From positions 55,984,509 to 56,048,508 of the forward strand of contig OX375882.1 in NCBI GenBank assembly GCA_947359465.1: a stretch of DNA of 64,000 nucleotides, written 5' to 3'. The DNA comes from Metellina segmentata. Lineage: Eukaryota; Arthropoda; Arachnida; Araneae; Tetragnathidae. The notes under the pieces were generated by a model. That model was not told the origin of the DNA and ran no database searches. It was given only the letters and a program-made list of their open reading frames with translations. Numbering within the stretch: position 1 is the first letter of the stretch; the number at the start of each line of letters is the position of its first letter. Position numbers and translations under genes: made by a program. Shown here piece after piece: positions 10,457-21,639 of the stretch.

Positions 10457-10842
10457 GAGCCGCGGTAGCTCAGTCAGTAGAGCGTTGTGCTCGCATCGGA
10501 AGGGTTGTGGGTTCTATCCTCGGCGGAGCCTGCAATTCTGATGGTTGCGATATCGGCGCTTAGACCTGACTAAGACCGTCGTGTTTGCTAATGGTGGTTG
10601 GGGCACGTTAAATAGGTCGTGGTCACAAAGTCCCCCATGTTCCCATACCAAATCAATACCTCTGGGGGTACCTGATCAGGGGGTTATCGACCTCTGATTA
10701 GGATCTAAATTACGATATGTGTGAGTAAATGAATGTGTGAAAGGGACCTTCGTGTGAAACGGATGTCTCATGTATGAAGAAGTCCGACCCTCCGGGGAAA
10801 TTTCACCCCCAATTGATATATGGCCAGCACGACAACAACAAC
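10457..10842 (+). repeat. SINE-C: complete tRNA-headed SINE with CAA tail
   Basis: A 386-bp element with a tRNA-like head (GAGCCGCGGTAGCTCAGTCA), a body and a CAACAACAAC tail. ATCGATC(G/T)TGTAA flanks it at 10444-10456 and 10843-10855, a 13-bp target-site duplication with one mismatch. Its centre (GACCGTCGTGT, then GGGGCACGTTAAAT, then GTCGTGG) resembles the core of SINE-A and SINE-B although head and tail differ. No free copy of the same family was seen elsewhere in the window. Confidence 0.88.
10466..10519 (+). promoter_or_regulatory. polymerase III promoter of SINE-C
   Basis: TAGCTCAGTCAG at 10466-10477 matches the A box consensus. GGTTCTATCC at 10510-10519 is a B box with one mismatch from GGTTCRANYCC. 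Spacing is normal for tRNA-derived SINEs. Confidence 0.75.
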
Positions 10843-11442
10843 ATCGATCTTGTAAAATTTTCCTTGTCCGTGATAGTTTTTTTCGTGGGGTCAGGTGTTA
10901 TTACTGCTCGTTAACGCTTGCCAACCCCAGTGACTGCTACACATTACCCTTTTAATTGCGAAGAGATCCAATATCCGTGACGTCACAATCTTTTCAAAAA
11001 TATAAAAGATATTCAATTGAAAAGTTATTTTAAAAAGAAAATCAAATGTATAAGATATCGATCTACTGTAAAATATTCCGCTGTTTTCAAATTCGTTGAA
11101 ATTTTTACTCTATCTTTAACGCGCGCGATCTAGAAGACAGTAAAAAGAACTACAAAACTCTAGCTAAGACTGTTTATTTGTTTTGTTCGTCCACTGAAAT
11201 CGTTGCTCGGAGAATGAAACGGAAACTGAAAAAATAAATTCAGAATCTGTCATCTATTTATGCAGTTTTCATTCTAAGGAAAAACAATAATAATATTAAA
11301 TGGCAATAAATTAATTTAAAAATTTTTCTAGATCAAATTTTAAAATTGTGCCAAATTTCATTATTGTAATTGCCATATATTCGTCAGGACACTAATCACA
11401 GAGATACATACAGACAAACACTTCATTTTATAATAGTAGAGA

Positions 11443-12936
11443 TACCTAAATAAATAATAACGGAGTGTTTGTTTGTACATCGAATATTTTCGACCCATTT
11501 CAAGTTTTCTATCCGTTTTGCACTCTTCTGATGCCAAATCTACCTCTTGCGCGTTTGGTGTCTGTCTGTCTGTATTATATGTGCCCTATATAATCCACAC
11601 AATTTAATACATTTTCACGGAAATTTGCATACAGTGAGCACTTACCTTCATTTAGTGAGTCAAATGGGCTGCGAAAGTCTGTCAGTCTGTCTTTCTGTTC
11701 TATGCTCGAGTTTGTGTTTGTGCTGACATCACATTAAATTTACTAAAGATATTTGATTACAACATGTTTTATTTTATACATTATCTATTAGTTTAGTTGA
11801 ATGCAATATTAAATATTTCTTTATTGTCCTATTTAGATTAATTTCATGCTAAAACACCTGAAAAAGTATACTTAAATCAACCATAATTTGGTAGTTTTGG
11901 AAACATTGGAATGCGTATTGAGTATTACGTTTACTTTGATTTGCTTTACCAGTACTGCAAAAATATATATATTATTTTTCAAAGACTTTTTTTTAATGGG
12001 ATTGGCTCTCTGATACTTCATTTATTCGAGTCTTATTATTGTTCTTCGTACAATGTAAACTATTTCCGAATATTTGGGACAGACGATATTTTCAACGAAC
12101 GGGAATAAAACGGAAACTCGTGTTTCTTTCTCTCTGAATTAATATCGGATTTCTAAATTTTGAGCACTTAAGTTATGGCAATTGCGAGATCAAGAAATAA
12201 AAAGGAATCGCAAATTAATATCTTTAGAAAAACCTTTTCCAGACATCTTTTATTTTGTTTTATTTCGCTGCTTTCTTTTGCTTTCTGTTTTAAATATTTA
12301 TTACTTTAATAAATTGTGTTTCTTTTTCATCCCACGCAACAACATCACAAAGTATTCGACTTAAAGTGGTAAGCATTTTAAGTGTAATTATGCCATTATT
12401 AAAAGAATATTGCCGTTACTAAAAGCATAATAATGTTTAAAAATTCGAACTAGAACTTTTTAAAAATTAAAAATTCTTTGTCATTACATAATGACAGAAT
12501 ATTGCGAAATTCCACAATGTCGCATGCCGGATGCAAGAGTTTCACAAGTAAAACAATATTGTTTTGTTGACTATGAGTGCGAGAGCACTCGCCGTAAATC
12601 GTAGTTTTTATTAATTGAGTTGAACACGAGAAGAACATAAGAAAGGAAATTCCAAATTTCTCTCAAAATCGTATTTTCTAGTAGTAACCTTAATGTCACC
12701 TTTCGTCATTTTGTAGTTTTGTCATACAGCAAGGGTACGATGTATGTGAAATGTATTACATGAATGGATATGCATGTGTAGGATTTGTGTCCAATGTAAA
12801 TGGCAATTATAACGATGGCGAAAGGTGTTAAAATATTATTTTATTCTTCGAAACACATAGTTCATTATATATTTTCATCACCTCTTCATTCTAGACTAAA
12901 CCAATTCAAACCGAGTAAGGTCGGGTATTTTGCTAG
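11443..12936 (+). mobile_element. non-autonomous Helitron H2
   Basis: Same family as H1, opposite orientation. The 5' end (TACCTAAATAAATAATAACG) is a degraded TCTATATAAATAAG and abuts the 5' end of H3 with no spacer. The 3' end is textbook: hairpin CCGAGTAAGGTCGGG, TATTTTG, CTAG at 12933-12936, then T. No coding capacity. It matches H1 throughout but carries about two minisatellite units where H1 has about nine. Confidence 0.85.
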
Positions 12937-13617
12937 TAGTGAAATAAAAAAGGATAACTGAAATTTTCCAAAGCTTAAAGTCGCTGCAGAGAACATTTTG
13001 TGTAATGCGTTCTGTCATGTTACGCTAAGCCCATACAATGCACTTTTCCACTATCCTTATTTCCATTAAGATAACCGCTGCATTATATATCATTATCTTG
13101 AGTAGTTTCTACCATTTTAAGCACAAATTTAGCTAAAACAAAACATTCCATCTTCTAGATTCGTCAAAATAAAAGCCTCCCCACACAATGTAAAGCTTTC
13201 TAATCTTAAACTCAACAACTTCTAATTTAAGTTGGAAAGCATCCTTGTTCAGTTCCCGAATTAAGCTTCACCTGTCATCAGTCACAACTTCTCTCGTCGG
13301 AATCTTTTAATTGAACTTCTTATTCTCAGCCTCGAATTGGTTTTAACGGATTCAGTGCGATGACTTCATTCTACTGCTCTGTCTACCGAATCCTTTCATC
13401 CAACTCTTGGGCTGCAGTTGGAAGTGAACACGAAGGTTAAATTAAATCCACTTTCACAATGCGTTTAATGTATCCTGGAATCAACCATTAAGAACTGACT
13501 AGGAACAGACTCTGATTTCCTGAGCATTTGAACTAGAAGTGTGCTTTAAGCTACCAGAACAATATTTATCACAAAATAATGACATAAAGGTGTTATCAAG
13601 GCGATTTTTATACAGTA
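12937..13617. other. sequence without recognised features
   Basis: Somewhat less AT-rich than average near 13250-13450 but with no convincing reading frame, splice pattern or repeat. Confidence 0.5.
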
Positions 13618-14250
13618 ATAGAAAAATACACGACTTTACTCGGTTTTAATTGGTTTACTCTAAATTGAAAAGATAATTTCATACAAAAATTCCATAAAAA
13701 AATGATAATAATTTTGTGAAGAATAATTACTTTTTCAGCAATACTGGTAAAGCAATCGCAGTAATCGTATTATTCAATACACATTCCACTTTTTCCAAAA
13801 CTACCAAATTATGGTTGATTTAAGTAAACTTACTCAGGGGTTTTACCATGAAACTCAGCTAAATATAACAATAAAGACATGTTTAATATTGCATTCACTA
13901 AACTAATAGATAGTGTATAAAATAAAATACATTACAATCAAATATCTGGAATACCATTCCTGTGATGTCTGCACAAACACAAAATCAAACATAGAACAGA
14001 CAGACGGACAGACAGACTTTCGGAACCAATTCCACTCACTAAATGAAGATAAGTACTCACTGTATGCAAATTTCCATGAAAATATATTAAACCGTGTGGA
14101 CGTGTACAGGTCACAGACAGATGGACAGACAGACACCGAACGCGAAAGAGACGTATTTTGGCATCAGAAGGGTCCAAAACGGATAGAAAACGTAAAATGG
14201 ATCGAAAATATTGAATGTACAAACAAACACTCCATTCTTATTTACATAGA
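13618..14250 (-). mobile_element. internally deleted Helitron H4
   Basis: Member of the H1/H2 family. The 5' end A|TCTATGTAAATAAGAATGG lies at 14250, and the 3' end near 13618 has a decayed hairpin and CTAT|T. At 633 bp it lacks the central kilobase of H1. The junction near 13690 joins the 3' terminal 70 bases to sequence equivalent to 5015 in H1. Confidence 0.8.
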
Positions 14251-14261
14251 TAGTATGAATA

Positions 14262-14570
14262 TGTTATTTAATTTATGTCTCACTGGAACAACGCAATGGG
14301 TTATTGGCGACCCGGTCCGGGATCCATCCCCCAAGGGAAAGATTCGAGGACAACAACACGTAATTTTGAACCACGATCACATGGCGAGATAACACCCGAG
14401 CTGGCACCCCACTCTTCAAATTTCCACATCACTTCAAAAAGAGCATTTGCGTTCACGAAAGATTTAACGTTCACAGGCCCCCCTTTGTACACGACTGTCT
14501 GGTTGTATTTGAACTCGCAACCCTCCATTTTCTATTACGTTACACACCCAACTGAGCTACCGTGGCCCGG
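14262..14570 (-). repeat. full-length SINE-B
   Basis: Reading leftward, the head begins near 14568 with GGCCACGGTAGCTCAGTTGG, an A box matching tRNA consensus, then GGGTTGCGAGTTC. Core, tail-side block (AAGGGAAAGATTCGAGGACA) and a short end follow. The best-preserved SINE-B A box in the window. Confidence 0.85.
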
Positions 14571-14765
14571 TTATTATCAAAATGCACCATTTTGTTTTTA
14601 AAATATAACTTTTAAATGAGGCATTTTAGTAACATTTTCACATATTGTCTACTCAATTAATGACAAAAAATCGCATCTGGACGCGTCACGTCAGAATGGT
14701 GTGGAAGTTTGGAGAGTGTGGTGCCAGCTCAGGTGTGACCTCGTCATCTGACCTTGGTTCAATAT

Positions 14766-17316
14766 TAGGGTGGTCCGAAAAAACACAATTTTTTTTTTCA
14801 AGTCGTAATACCGCGGAAAAGTTCCGAATGTGGGAGACTAAAAAGGGGTAAAAAAAAGAAATAAAATCGGTTTATATCTTCCGGTCGCGCATGTGCTCTA
14901 AAGCTTCCCGAAATTTGGAAAAATTCACATTTTTACGATAATGATAATTTTTAACATTTTTAAATTATCCTCTTCTCGTATGTAATAGCTGAAAATGTTA
15001 TGTATTAGAACCACAGTAATTAAAGTTTAAATATTATTTAAATCCATCAATATCCTCCGATCGCGCATTCCCTTCAAAGTTATTGATATTTTGAAAAAAA
15101 ATTACAAATAAAGGTAGATCACAGTTTAAGGGGAAAAATACTAACAACTTACTTCTAGTAAAGATAGCAGTACCGACCGAGATTTTAAAGTGCCAAAAAA
15201 GTTTCCTCTATTGGTAGATGAGAATTCAGTTAAAATCTACTGCATTACTGAGCGATCGTTATGTAGTTTCTGATCGCGCTACCACTGCTATAGCATCAAG
15301 TGTTTTGCACGTCGTTGGTTTAATTACCGATTCTGACGTCTCCCATGTTATAGACAAAATAAAAAGAGAAAAACAAAATGTTAGAGCTGAATTGTGTAAA
15401 TCTGAGGAATTTCCACAACAAGGTTTCTATTTTAATGGAAGGTAGGACGACAATTTAGTGGCCGATCTAGCTCATTCGAAAAGGTTTTGTAGAGTATAAA
15501 AGGAGAAGTATTACTCGCGCGCGCGCGCGCTAATTCAATAACCTGGTTCAGTCTACATCGGCTATGTTACTCTAACTTCTGGAAGTTCTGAAGATATTGT
15601 CACATCTATTATTTCTTATCTGTCTGGTAATGGTATTTCTCTTGAAAAATTAGTTGTCATAGGATGTGATAGCACTGCTGTTAAAACAGGTTGGAAAAAC
15701 GGTCTGATTCGCCGAATCGAAACACATTAGGGGAAACCGTTTCAATGGGTAGTTAGCCTTCTCCATTTCAATGAACTGCCATTCTGGCATCTGTCTTAAT
15801 ACCTAGATGGTAAATCAACGGGTTCGAAATCTTTCAGAGAGCCAATAGGTGAAAATCTAAGTGGCTGCGAAAAACGTCCAGTGATTAGCTTCAAGAGTAT
15901 TGGCTGTCAGATTCCCACAATAGACAGAAGTATACTAAGTAAGGATCAGAAATATGTACTCCATGGTATTTCCATGGCAATAAAGTCGGGAAACTGTAAA
16001 GAGGATTTGGTGTACGAGATCCTGGTCCCTTGTCACACTCGAGGTGGTTGACAACAGCAAAATGAACTCTCATATTGTACTTAAGTGAAGAAAGTCCCAC
16101 ACTTGAACTTCAAGAAGTAGTTGTATTTTTTTTGAAGTCATGCATGCCAGTGTTGTTTAGCATTAAAAAAAAGTAAATACTTTACATAAGGACCTAAACT
16201 TGTGTACCAATCAATACAATCTTCAAGGTACCTGCCTAAATATTTACGTCATATTGTCGACCCTGTGATCTAACGATTTTTCGCTCATCCAGAACATTTA
16301 ATGTTAGCCATGACACAATATAATACAAAACACATAAGAGAGCTTTGACTTCGACGCATTCTAAAGGCGAGACAGTTAGATCCACAAAGAGAACAACTAG
16401 AAGAACATTCATGCCACCAAAACACATTTTCAACGCTCAAGACTACTCGTAAATAATTAACTGGATTTGGGAGAGGTGACTGTAATTTATCTTCTCCCAT
16501 ATTACTAAAAGATATCAGTTTGACGATGAGATTAAATCACATATTCAAAGTGACTCAATCCCTGATTGAGATATAACATTCAAGAAATTCCCAGTTAACA
16601 CACAGGCAGTTGAACGATGTGTGAAACTCGTGACAGAAGCCTCAGGAGACGTATGCGGATTGAGTCTATGGATGGTTTTATCAAAACGACTTTGCTGTCA
16701 AGTTCAACCATGCCTAACTTCGCCCATAAATCAGATTTCAAAGAACCTTCAGTTATGAATGAGTGAAAACTGAGATGTTCAATTGTTCAACATGATTTTC
16801 TTGAACTTACGATTCTTCACACAAAAACCTAGTTTTTCAACAACAAAAATCTGTTTATAAATATTACTAATGGTCTAAAATAATTTGTTTTTTAACATTT
16901 AAACTTGTATTAAATAAAGAAAACCAAAACAAAACATGCAAGTTGTTAGTATTTAGTACCTCGAGCTGTGATCTACCTTTATTTGTAAATGTTTTCAAAA
17001 TTTCACTAACTTTGAAGGCAATGCGCGACAGAAAGATGTTGATGGATTTAAATAGTATTTAAACATTGTTTTCTGTGGTTCTAATACATAAGAATTTGAG
17101 CTATTACATTCGGGAACAGGCCAATTTAAAATTGTTAAAAATTAATGAAAAAATATGAATTTTCCCAAATTTTGGAAAACTTTAGAGCACATGCGTGACC
17201 GGAAGATATAAACCGATATTTTAATTCTTTTTTGCACCTTTTTAGTCTCCCATATTTGCAACTCTTCCGCGGCATTACGACTTGGGAAAAAAATTGTGTG
17301 TTTTCAGCCCACCCTA
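14766..17316 (+). mobile_element. hAT-like DNA transposon 1
   Basis: Ends are TAGGGTGGTCCGAAAAAACA and, inverted, TAGGGTGGGCTGAAAACACA. Inverted similarity runs for roughly 380-400 bp at each end (left to about 15160, right from about 16940). The flanks TTCAATAT (14758-14765) and TTCAAAAT (17317-17324) form an 8-bp target duplication with one difference. An 8-bp duplication with TAGGG ends suggests hAT; P-type elements also make 8 bp, so the superfamily is tentative. The interior encodes a decayed transposase related to that of element 2. Confidence 0.85.
15218..16740 (+). pseudogene. decayed transposase of hAT-like element 1
   Basis: Several frames together give a protein collinear with that of element 2: SDRATTAIASSVLHVVG near 15270; YIGYVTLTSGSSEDIV near 15555; IGCDSTAVKTGWKNGLIRRI, with the probable catalytic Asp at 15668-15670; WVVSLLHFNELP near 15745, where the Cys of the expected CxxH is Ser; LSHSRWLTTAN near 16030; FAHPEHLMLAM near 16275; and NTQAVERCVKLVTEASGDVC near 16600. 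At least five stops or frame shifts separate these blocks. A TATAAAAGG string and a 16-bp CG run occur at 15494-15530 between blocks. Confidence 0.85.
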
Positions 17317-17690
17317 TTCAAAATGGCATGGTGTTGTCCTCGTATATTTCCCTTGGGGTTTGATCCCGGACAGTCGCCAATAACCCGTTGTGTTGCACCA
17401 GTTAGACGATAATTAGAATGCATACCTACCTATCTAGCCTCCGATAGTGCAGCAAATACGAACTCTCACAACCATGTGATTTCTTTATTTCTTTTTAATT
17501 CATTTGGACACGAGTGGATACGTAAACAAACAGACCAGTCTGTATTGGATAGGTGGTAAAAAATGACAATATTCAGAGTTCAGAAAGTAAGAATAATTCA
17601 ATGAGGTTGGTAAGTAGCTGAATTAACGTCGCTCTGCAGCAACACGATGAACTATTGCTGGCGATTCGAGAACCAACTCGAAGGGAACTA

Positions 17691-18581
17691 CAGAGGCTGG
17701 TCACACATTTCTTAGACAATGTATATTGTATTCACAAAACTAAATTGCATAAAATTCTTATGTTTTAAATGTTCTATTTGATAGCACTTATTCTGAACTA
17801 TCTTTCGACACCGTAATTTCCAAGATAAAAATGCCTTTTGAAGTGTCAGAAGAGGTATTCTATCCCATTCCTCCTGAAGAGCTTTTCAGAGTCTTGTAAG
17901 GGTTGTGGGACGACGCTTGGATAATGTAGATTTTTTTTTCATTTAAATACACCCATAATTCATCTATTGTGACAATTGTTTTCCATTTTTCTTTGGATAA
18001 GTGTTTCTCATATAAAATTCGGCTTCGTGTCCTGCGTTCAGCGATATGCTTTGGAGAAAGACGATGCACATTGCGTTTTTTCGCTTTCTTAAGATTTAAA
18101 TCAACGTTTATCATTTTGTTTACAGTGGACACCGAGCATTTTAGTGATTTTGCAACTGTCCTTTGACTAGGGGGATTTTCTTTTAACAATAAACAACGTA
18201 CCTTTGCAATAGTCGAAGATGTCCGTTTCTTCCTTGGATAATTGTTTTGAATTTTTGTAACATTTGAGGCTCCAATTAGACGTTTTTTCCTTTCTTGTTG
18301 ACAATATTACATATCGACGCTTTAGATATCATAAAACCATGTCTCTCACATCGTTTTTGGACAACGGAATATGTATATTTCTCTTCGGAAACACCATAAA
18401 TATAGCCTTTGAACCACTGCTTCGTTAAAAACACCATTTTGAAGTAAAACAAACATCTCAAGCCGCAGTCGATAATTTTGACTTTTAAAAACATAGTACA
18501 ACTGCAATTATTTCTTTTGTAGCAAACGATTTTTTATTACCGCTAACCAAAACTGTCTAAAAAATGTGCGAACAGCCTCTG
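17691..18581 (-). mobile_element. mariner-type element 1, internally deleted
   Basis: Flanked by TA on both sides (17689-17690, 18582-18583). The ends are CAGAGGCTGGTCACACATTT and, inverted, CAGAGGCTGTTCGCACATTT, continuing into TTAGAC, about 26 bp of terminal inverted repeat. At 891 bp it is shorter than a full element. A second copy of the family is at 48236-48808. Confidence 0.9.
17720..18500 (-). pseudogene. mariner-type transposase with central deletion
   Basis: The N-terminal part reads KGYIYGVSEEKYTYSVVQKR then GFMISKASICNIVNKKG, a helix-turn-helix region ending at a stop near 18276. A second frame (about 18189-17860) gives NPPSQRTVAKSLKCSVSTVN and RSRILYEKHLSKEKWKTIVT, then IDELWVYLNE with the first catalytic Asp. 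ASSHNPYKTL follows directly, so the stretch that should carry the middle of the catalytic domain is missing. The C-terminal part continues toward 17725 (TLQKAFLSWKLRCRKIVQNK in another frame). It cannot be active. Confidence 0.82.
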
Positions 18582-18625
18582 TATACAAGAACAACTTCTC
18601 GTCATTTTGAATCACAAAAAATTCA

Positions 18626-20010
18626 ATTAGAGAAATAGGAAAATATATTCCTAAAAACAACAAATTATTGTAAATTCAGTGCTAACTGTGTTATAAGTTG
18701 TTCTACATAAAAACAAAATGCAACAAAAATTATTGTCCATTTCTATCGTGTTTCTGTACGAAATAGGTTTGATTTGTTACTCAGTTTTTTGCAAATGAAT
18801 GCAACAGTTAAAACCAATCCTTTAGAATATAGCGAATATGAAATTAACTGTTCTTGTTAGCCTAATACGTTTCTAAATGTGTACTTATAAAATAACTATA
18901 AAAAGTTGAATGCAAATTCATATTGAAATAATTAAATGAAAATTTAATTTTTTCAATATATATACAAAGAATTTTATTATATTCGAGTAATCAATGTAAA
19001 TCAAATGAGGAAATAAGCAAAATATTTAAATAGAGATATAAATGATTATACGAACTTCAAACTAAGAAGTAAAATATGTGTCTGTGCAATGTCGATGGCA
19101 TCAAATAAGACTACAGAGTAAAAACTTATTTACTTATAATAAATATACAATCATTAACATAGGCTTTAAAATAATGCTTCCATAAGTCCGTTCCAATAAT
19201 TTACGCTTAAGCATAATGGTAGCCGTAAATTAGTCAAAATTTTCTAACTAACGAAAAAAAGTTGAAAGATATTTTTTAAACCTTGCCACAACTGACGTCA
19301 AAAGAACAAAATTAGTAAAAATCAAAGCTCACTGTTGCCACAGCTGGCGTGTAAAGTATAAAACAAATTTAATTAAAATGCAAACTGATCTTAATGATTC
19401 TGGAGCAAATATATCCATACACGATTAGAAAATATTATTTGGTAACAATCTTTATTAAAATTAATCGTACAAACAATATTTAATGGTTTTCAATGTTATT
19501 TAGCTATCCTATTAATTGGGCCATTCCACTGAAGCATCAACTCACCACTGGATTTTTCAGATTTTGTTACTTTATCAATTTTGGGATTTTTTTTACATGA
19601 GACTAACAAAAGTTGTTGGAAGCTATGTCAACATATTCTATTCTGTAATATGACAGCAACAATTTTAACTTCTTGCACAGATTATTTGGGTTTAAAAACT
19701 GTAGAAATTTTTTTAAACGATAAGCAGCGTATTTACGACGTTGTATAGGTTGCGTCAGAAGGTGAAAACACCAGCTCCATCTACACATTTCACTAGAATA
19801 AATATTTCTTTTTAAGCAAATTATTCACGAGGTGTTTTCATATTTTTGTCCAACCCCAGTATGTTTAATTCCATTAACTTTCTTGCATAAAAACGTTTCA
19901 GGGGTATTAAGCATCCCGTTCCGTCACAAAACATGAACTTCTCAATGCCACTGCCTAAATTTACTCAATTCAGAGAGAGAAAAAATTTCCTCTTTAAAAT
20001 ATAAAGATAA
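18626..20010. other. AT-rich sequence, nothing recognised
   Basis: About 1.4 kb of low-complexity-leaning sequence. I see no terminal repeats, SINE pieces or coding frames. Confidence 0.5.
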
Positions 20011-20011
20011 T

Positions 20012-20316
20012 TAATAAACGTCGCACTGGAACACAACGGACTATTGGCGATGGTACAGGATCAATCCCGATGGAGAAATTCAAAGAACCGCATCTCGTCA
20101 GATTGAAACCCCGACAAATTTCCAGTCAACACATGAACTGGCACTCCACTCTCCAAACTTCCACAACACTTGAATATGAGGATATTTAAGTCAACAACAC
20201 ATTTAACTTGCACCACTCTCACGTACATGAAGGTTTTTGTTTGGACGAAGTTTGAATTCTCAACCCTCCGGTTCCTCACCCGTAACTCTTCCAACTGGGC
20301 TACCATAGCTCCCCTA
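20012..20316 (-). repeat. full-length SINE-B
   Basis: Head at the right end: GGAGCTATGGTAGCCCAGTT with an A box (TAGCCCAGTTGG), then GGTTGAGAATTCAAAC in the B box position. Core and tail-side blocks follow leftward to TTAATAAACGTCGCACTGG. Many point differences from other copies mark it as old. Confidence 0.82.
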
Positions 20317-20394
20317 AATACTAGGAAAATAATAAATGTAAATCTTTTGTATTTACCTAGTTCCTTCACAAGGAATGGCCAAAATATACTCTAA

Positions 20395-20917
20395 CCCCTT
20401 GGGTACATTTGACGACTGAAACTCATCTAAAATCTCATCACTTGTTTTACCTAAGTTACGGATGACGAATCTAATTCGTCATTCAATCTAGGACAAAATT
20501 AAGCACGTACATTCTTGTTCATGGCGAGAGTGATTGGTGTTTTACGAGACTCTCCTTGAATCAAATTATTCAATCGTTCTCTACAAAAACACACTTTATT
20601 TAATCTGACTCCATACATAGAAATATTTACACTACTGCGTTTTATCAGACATTCTATTTTGGAATGAACACGGAGATCAGAAGCTGTGCGATCTCTCTCG
20701 TACTGTTGCCATTCTTATGAAACGAAATTATACGAAAATATAACAGTAACTAGCGTGCAAACGATAATACGAAAATATAACAGTAATTAGCGTACAGACG
20801 ATATTACAAAATATAACAGTAACTAATGTGCAAACGATTATCCGAAAATATAACAGTAATTAGTGTGCAGACGATAATACGAAATACTTTTTTTCAAATA
20901 AATCTGTACCCAAGGGG
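20395..20917. mobile_element. piggyBac-type MITE 1
   Basis: Terminal inverted repeats CCCCTTGGGTACA at both ends, flanked by TTAA on the right (20918-20921) and CTAA on the left (20391-20394), probably a mutated TTAA. TTAA targets and a C-rich start are typical of piggyBac elements. It holds a 38-bp tandem array and no transposase. Confidence 0.75.
20722..20885. repeat. 38-bp tandem array inside MITE 1
   Basis: About four units containing ACGAAAATATAACAGTAAYT and GTGCARACGATAAT, alternating slightly between CAAACG and CAGACG. Confidence 0.85.
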
Positions 20918-21036
20918 TTAATGCCACTTTTCTTACGATGGTGCGAGTTCATTTGACTGTCCAAAACTCTCAAGGAAACACTTGTTAACCAAAATTATGC
21001 TTCGGATCGTAATCTGAAAGCGCCTTTCATTAACTA

Positions 21037-21563
21037 TTGGGTTGATGCACAAATTCATCCCGTTTTTCCGACAACAATTAAATAATTATTTTATTCACAA
21101 AAATTATATTGAAACAATGTAGTATGCGCTGTTCTGTGTTCGATGAACTTTCTCCATCTCTCCCTTAGTTGCATCATCCCGCGTAAATAGAAGTTCCGAG
21201 GTATCTGTCTAAAGAACCGATCCAGGTGACGAAACTTTCCGAACTACTTACGGCACGACGAAACGTCAACGGCCACCTTCACACCCTGTACAACACGTGT
21301 CTTCTTTTGCGTCTTGCGACTTTTTGGAATTAAAAAAGCATTATCTGTCGAAAAAGCTCCTTATTTTTGCTATTTTTATTGGTCAAAATTTTAAAAATAC
21401 AACCCTATAACACGATTTTCTTCCCGAGAACTCGCTGGATTTCCTTTTTTCCAACAACATCAAAACTTTAAACGTGTGAAGTAGATAATACATCGGTTTT
21501 TGTGATTTTGCGATGCAACGCCATCTAGCGCCAAAAATGGGACGAGCTTCTTCAGCAAACTAA
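21037..21563 (-). mobile_element. mariner remnant with transposase C-terminus
   Basis: TA-flanked ends TTGGGTTGATGCACAAATTC and, inverted, TTAGTTTGCTGAAGAAGCTC, both running into (A/T)TC.TCCC.TTTTT; they match as diverged mariner termini. On the minus strand at about 21110-21240, HLDRFFRQIPRNFYLRGMMQ and LRERWRKFIEHRTAH fit the last part of a mariner transposase. The rest of the coding region is gone. Confidence 0.72.
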
Positions 21564-21639
21564 TATTTTAGTATACCAATGAAAACTCTATTATTTTCAC
21601 TGGTCTCTCTCGAAATGGAACGCATTCCAAGCCGGTGTT

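Larger units (their letters stand above)
9886..11442 (-). mobile_element. non-autonomous Helitron H3 carrying SINE-C
   Basis: On the minus strand it begins A|TCTCTACTATTATAAAATG at 11442 and ends GGGGGCGGGCCCCCTAG|T at 9886. Both fit the A...T target and TC...CTAG ends of Helitrons. Its 3' end is shared with H7, H8 and H9. The interior holds about three diverged tandem segments (anchor ATTCGAATTGCG at 10053, ATTCGAATAGCG at 10337 and TTTAATTGCGAAG near 10951); the SINE-C splits the last two. No replication-initiator or helicase frame is present. Confidence 0.75.
14684..17432 (+). repeat. SINE-B split by hAT-like element 1
   Basis: The left part (14684-14765) ends in CTTGGTTCAATAT. The right part resumes TTCAAAATGGCATGG at 17317 and ends in CATACCTACCTATC. 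The break falls in the GGTTCAAAATTACG block found in every copy, so the 2.55-kb interruption is a clean later insertion. Confidence 0.88.
17616..18625 (-). repeat. SINE-B fragment split by a mariner element
   Basis: AATTAACGTCGCTCTGCAGC to CAACTCGAAGGGAAC lies left of the mariner. CAAGAACAACTTCTCG and TCATTTTGAATCAC lie right of it. Joined across a single TA they give the usual minus-strand SINE-B tail-side block. Confidence 0.82.

Noticed and set aside
10457..10530. Possible tRNA gene
   Set aside because: It is the head of SINE-C: the element has a CAA tail and a 13-bp target duplication.
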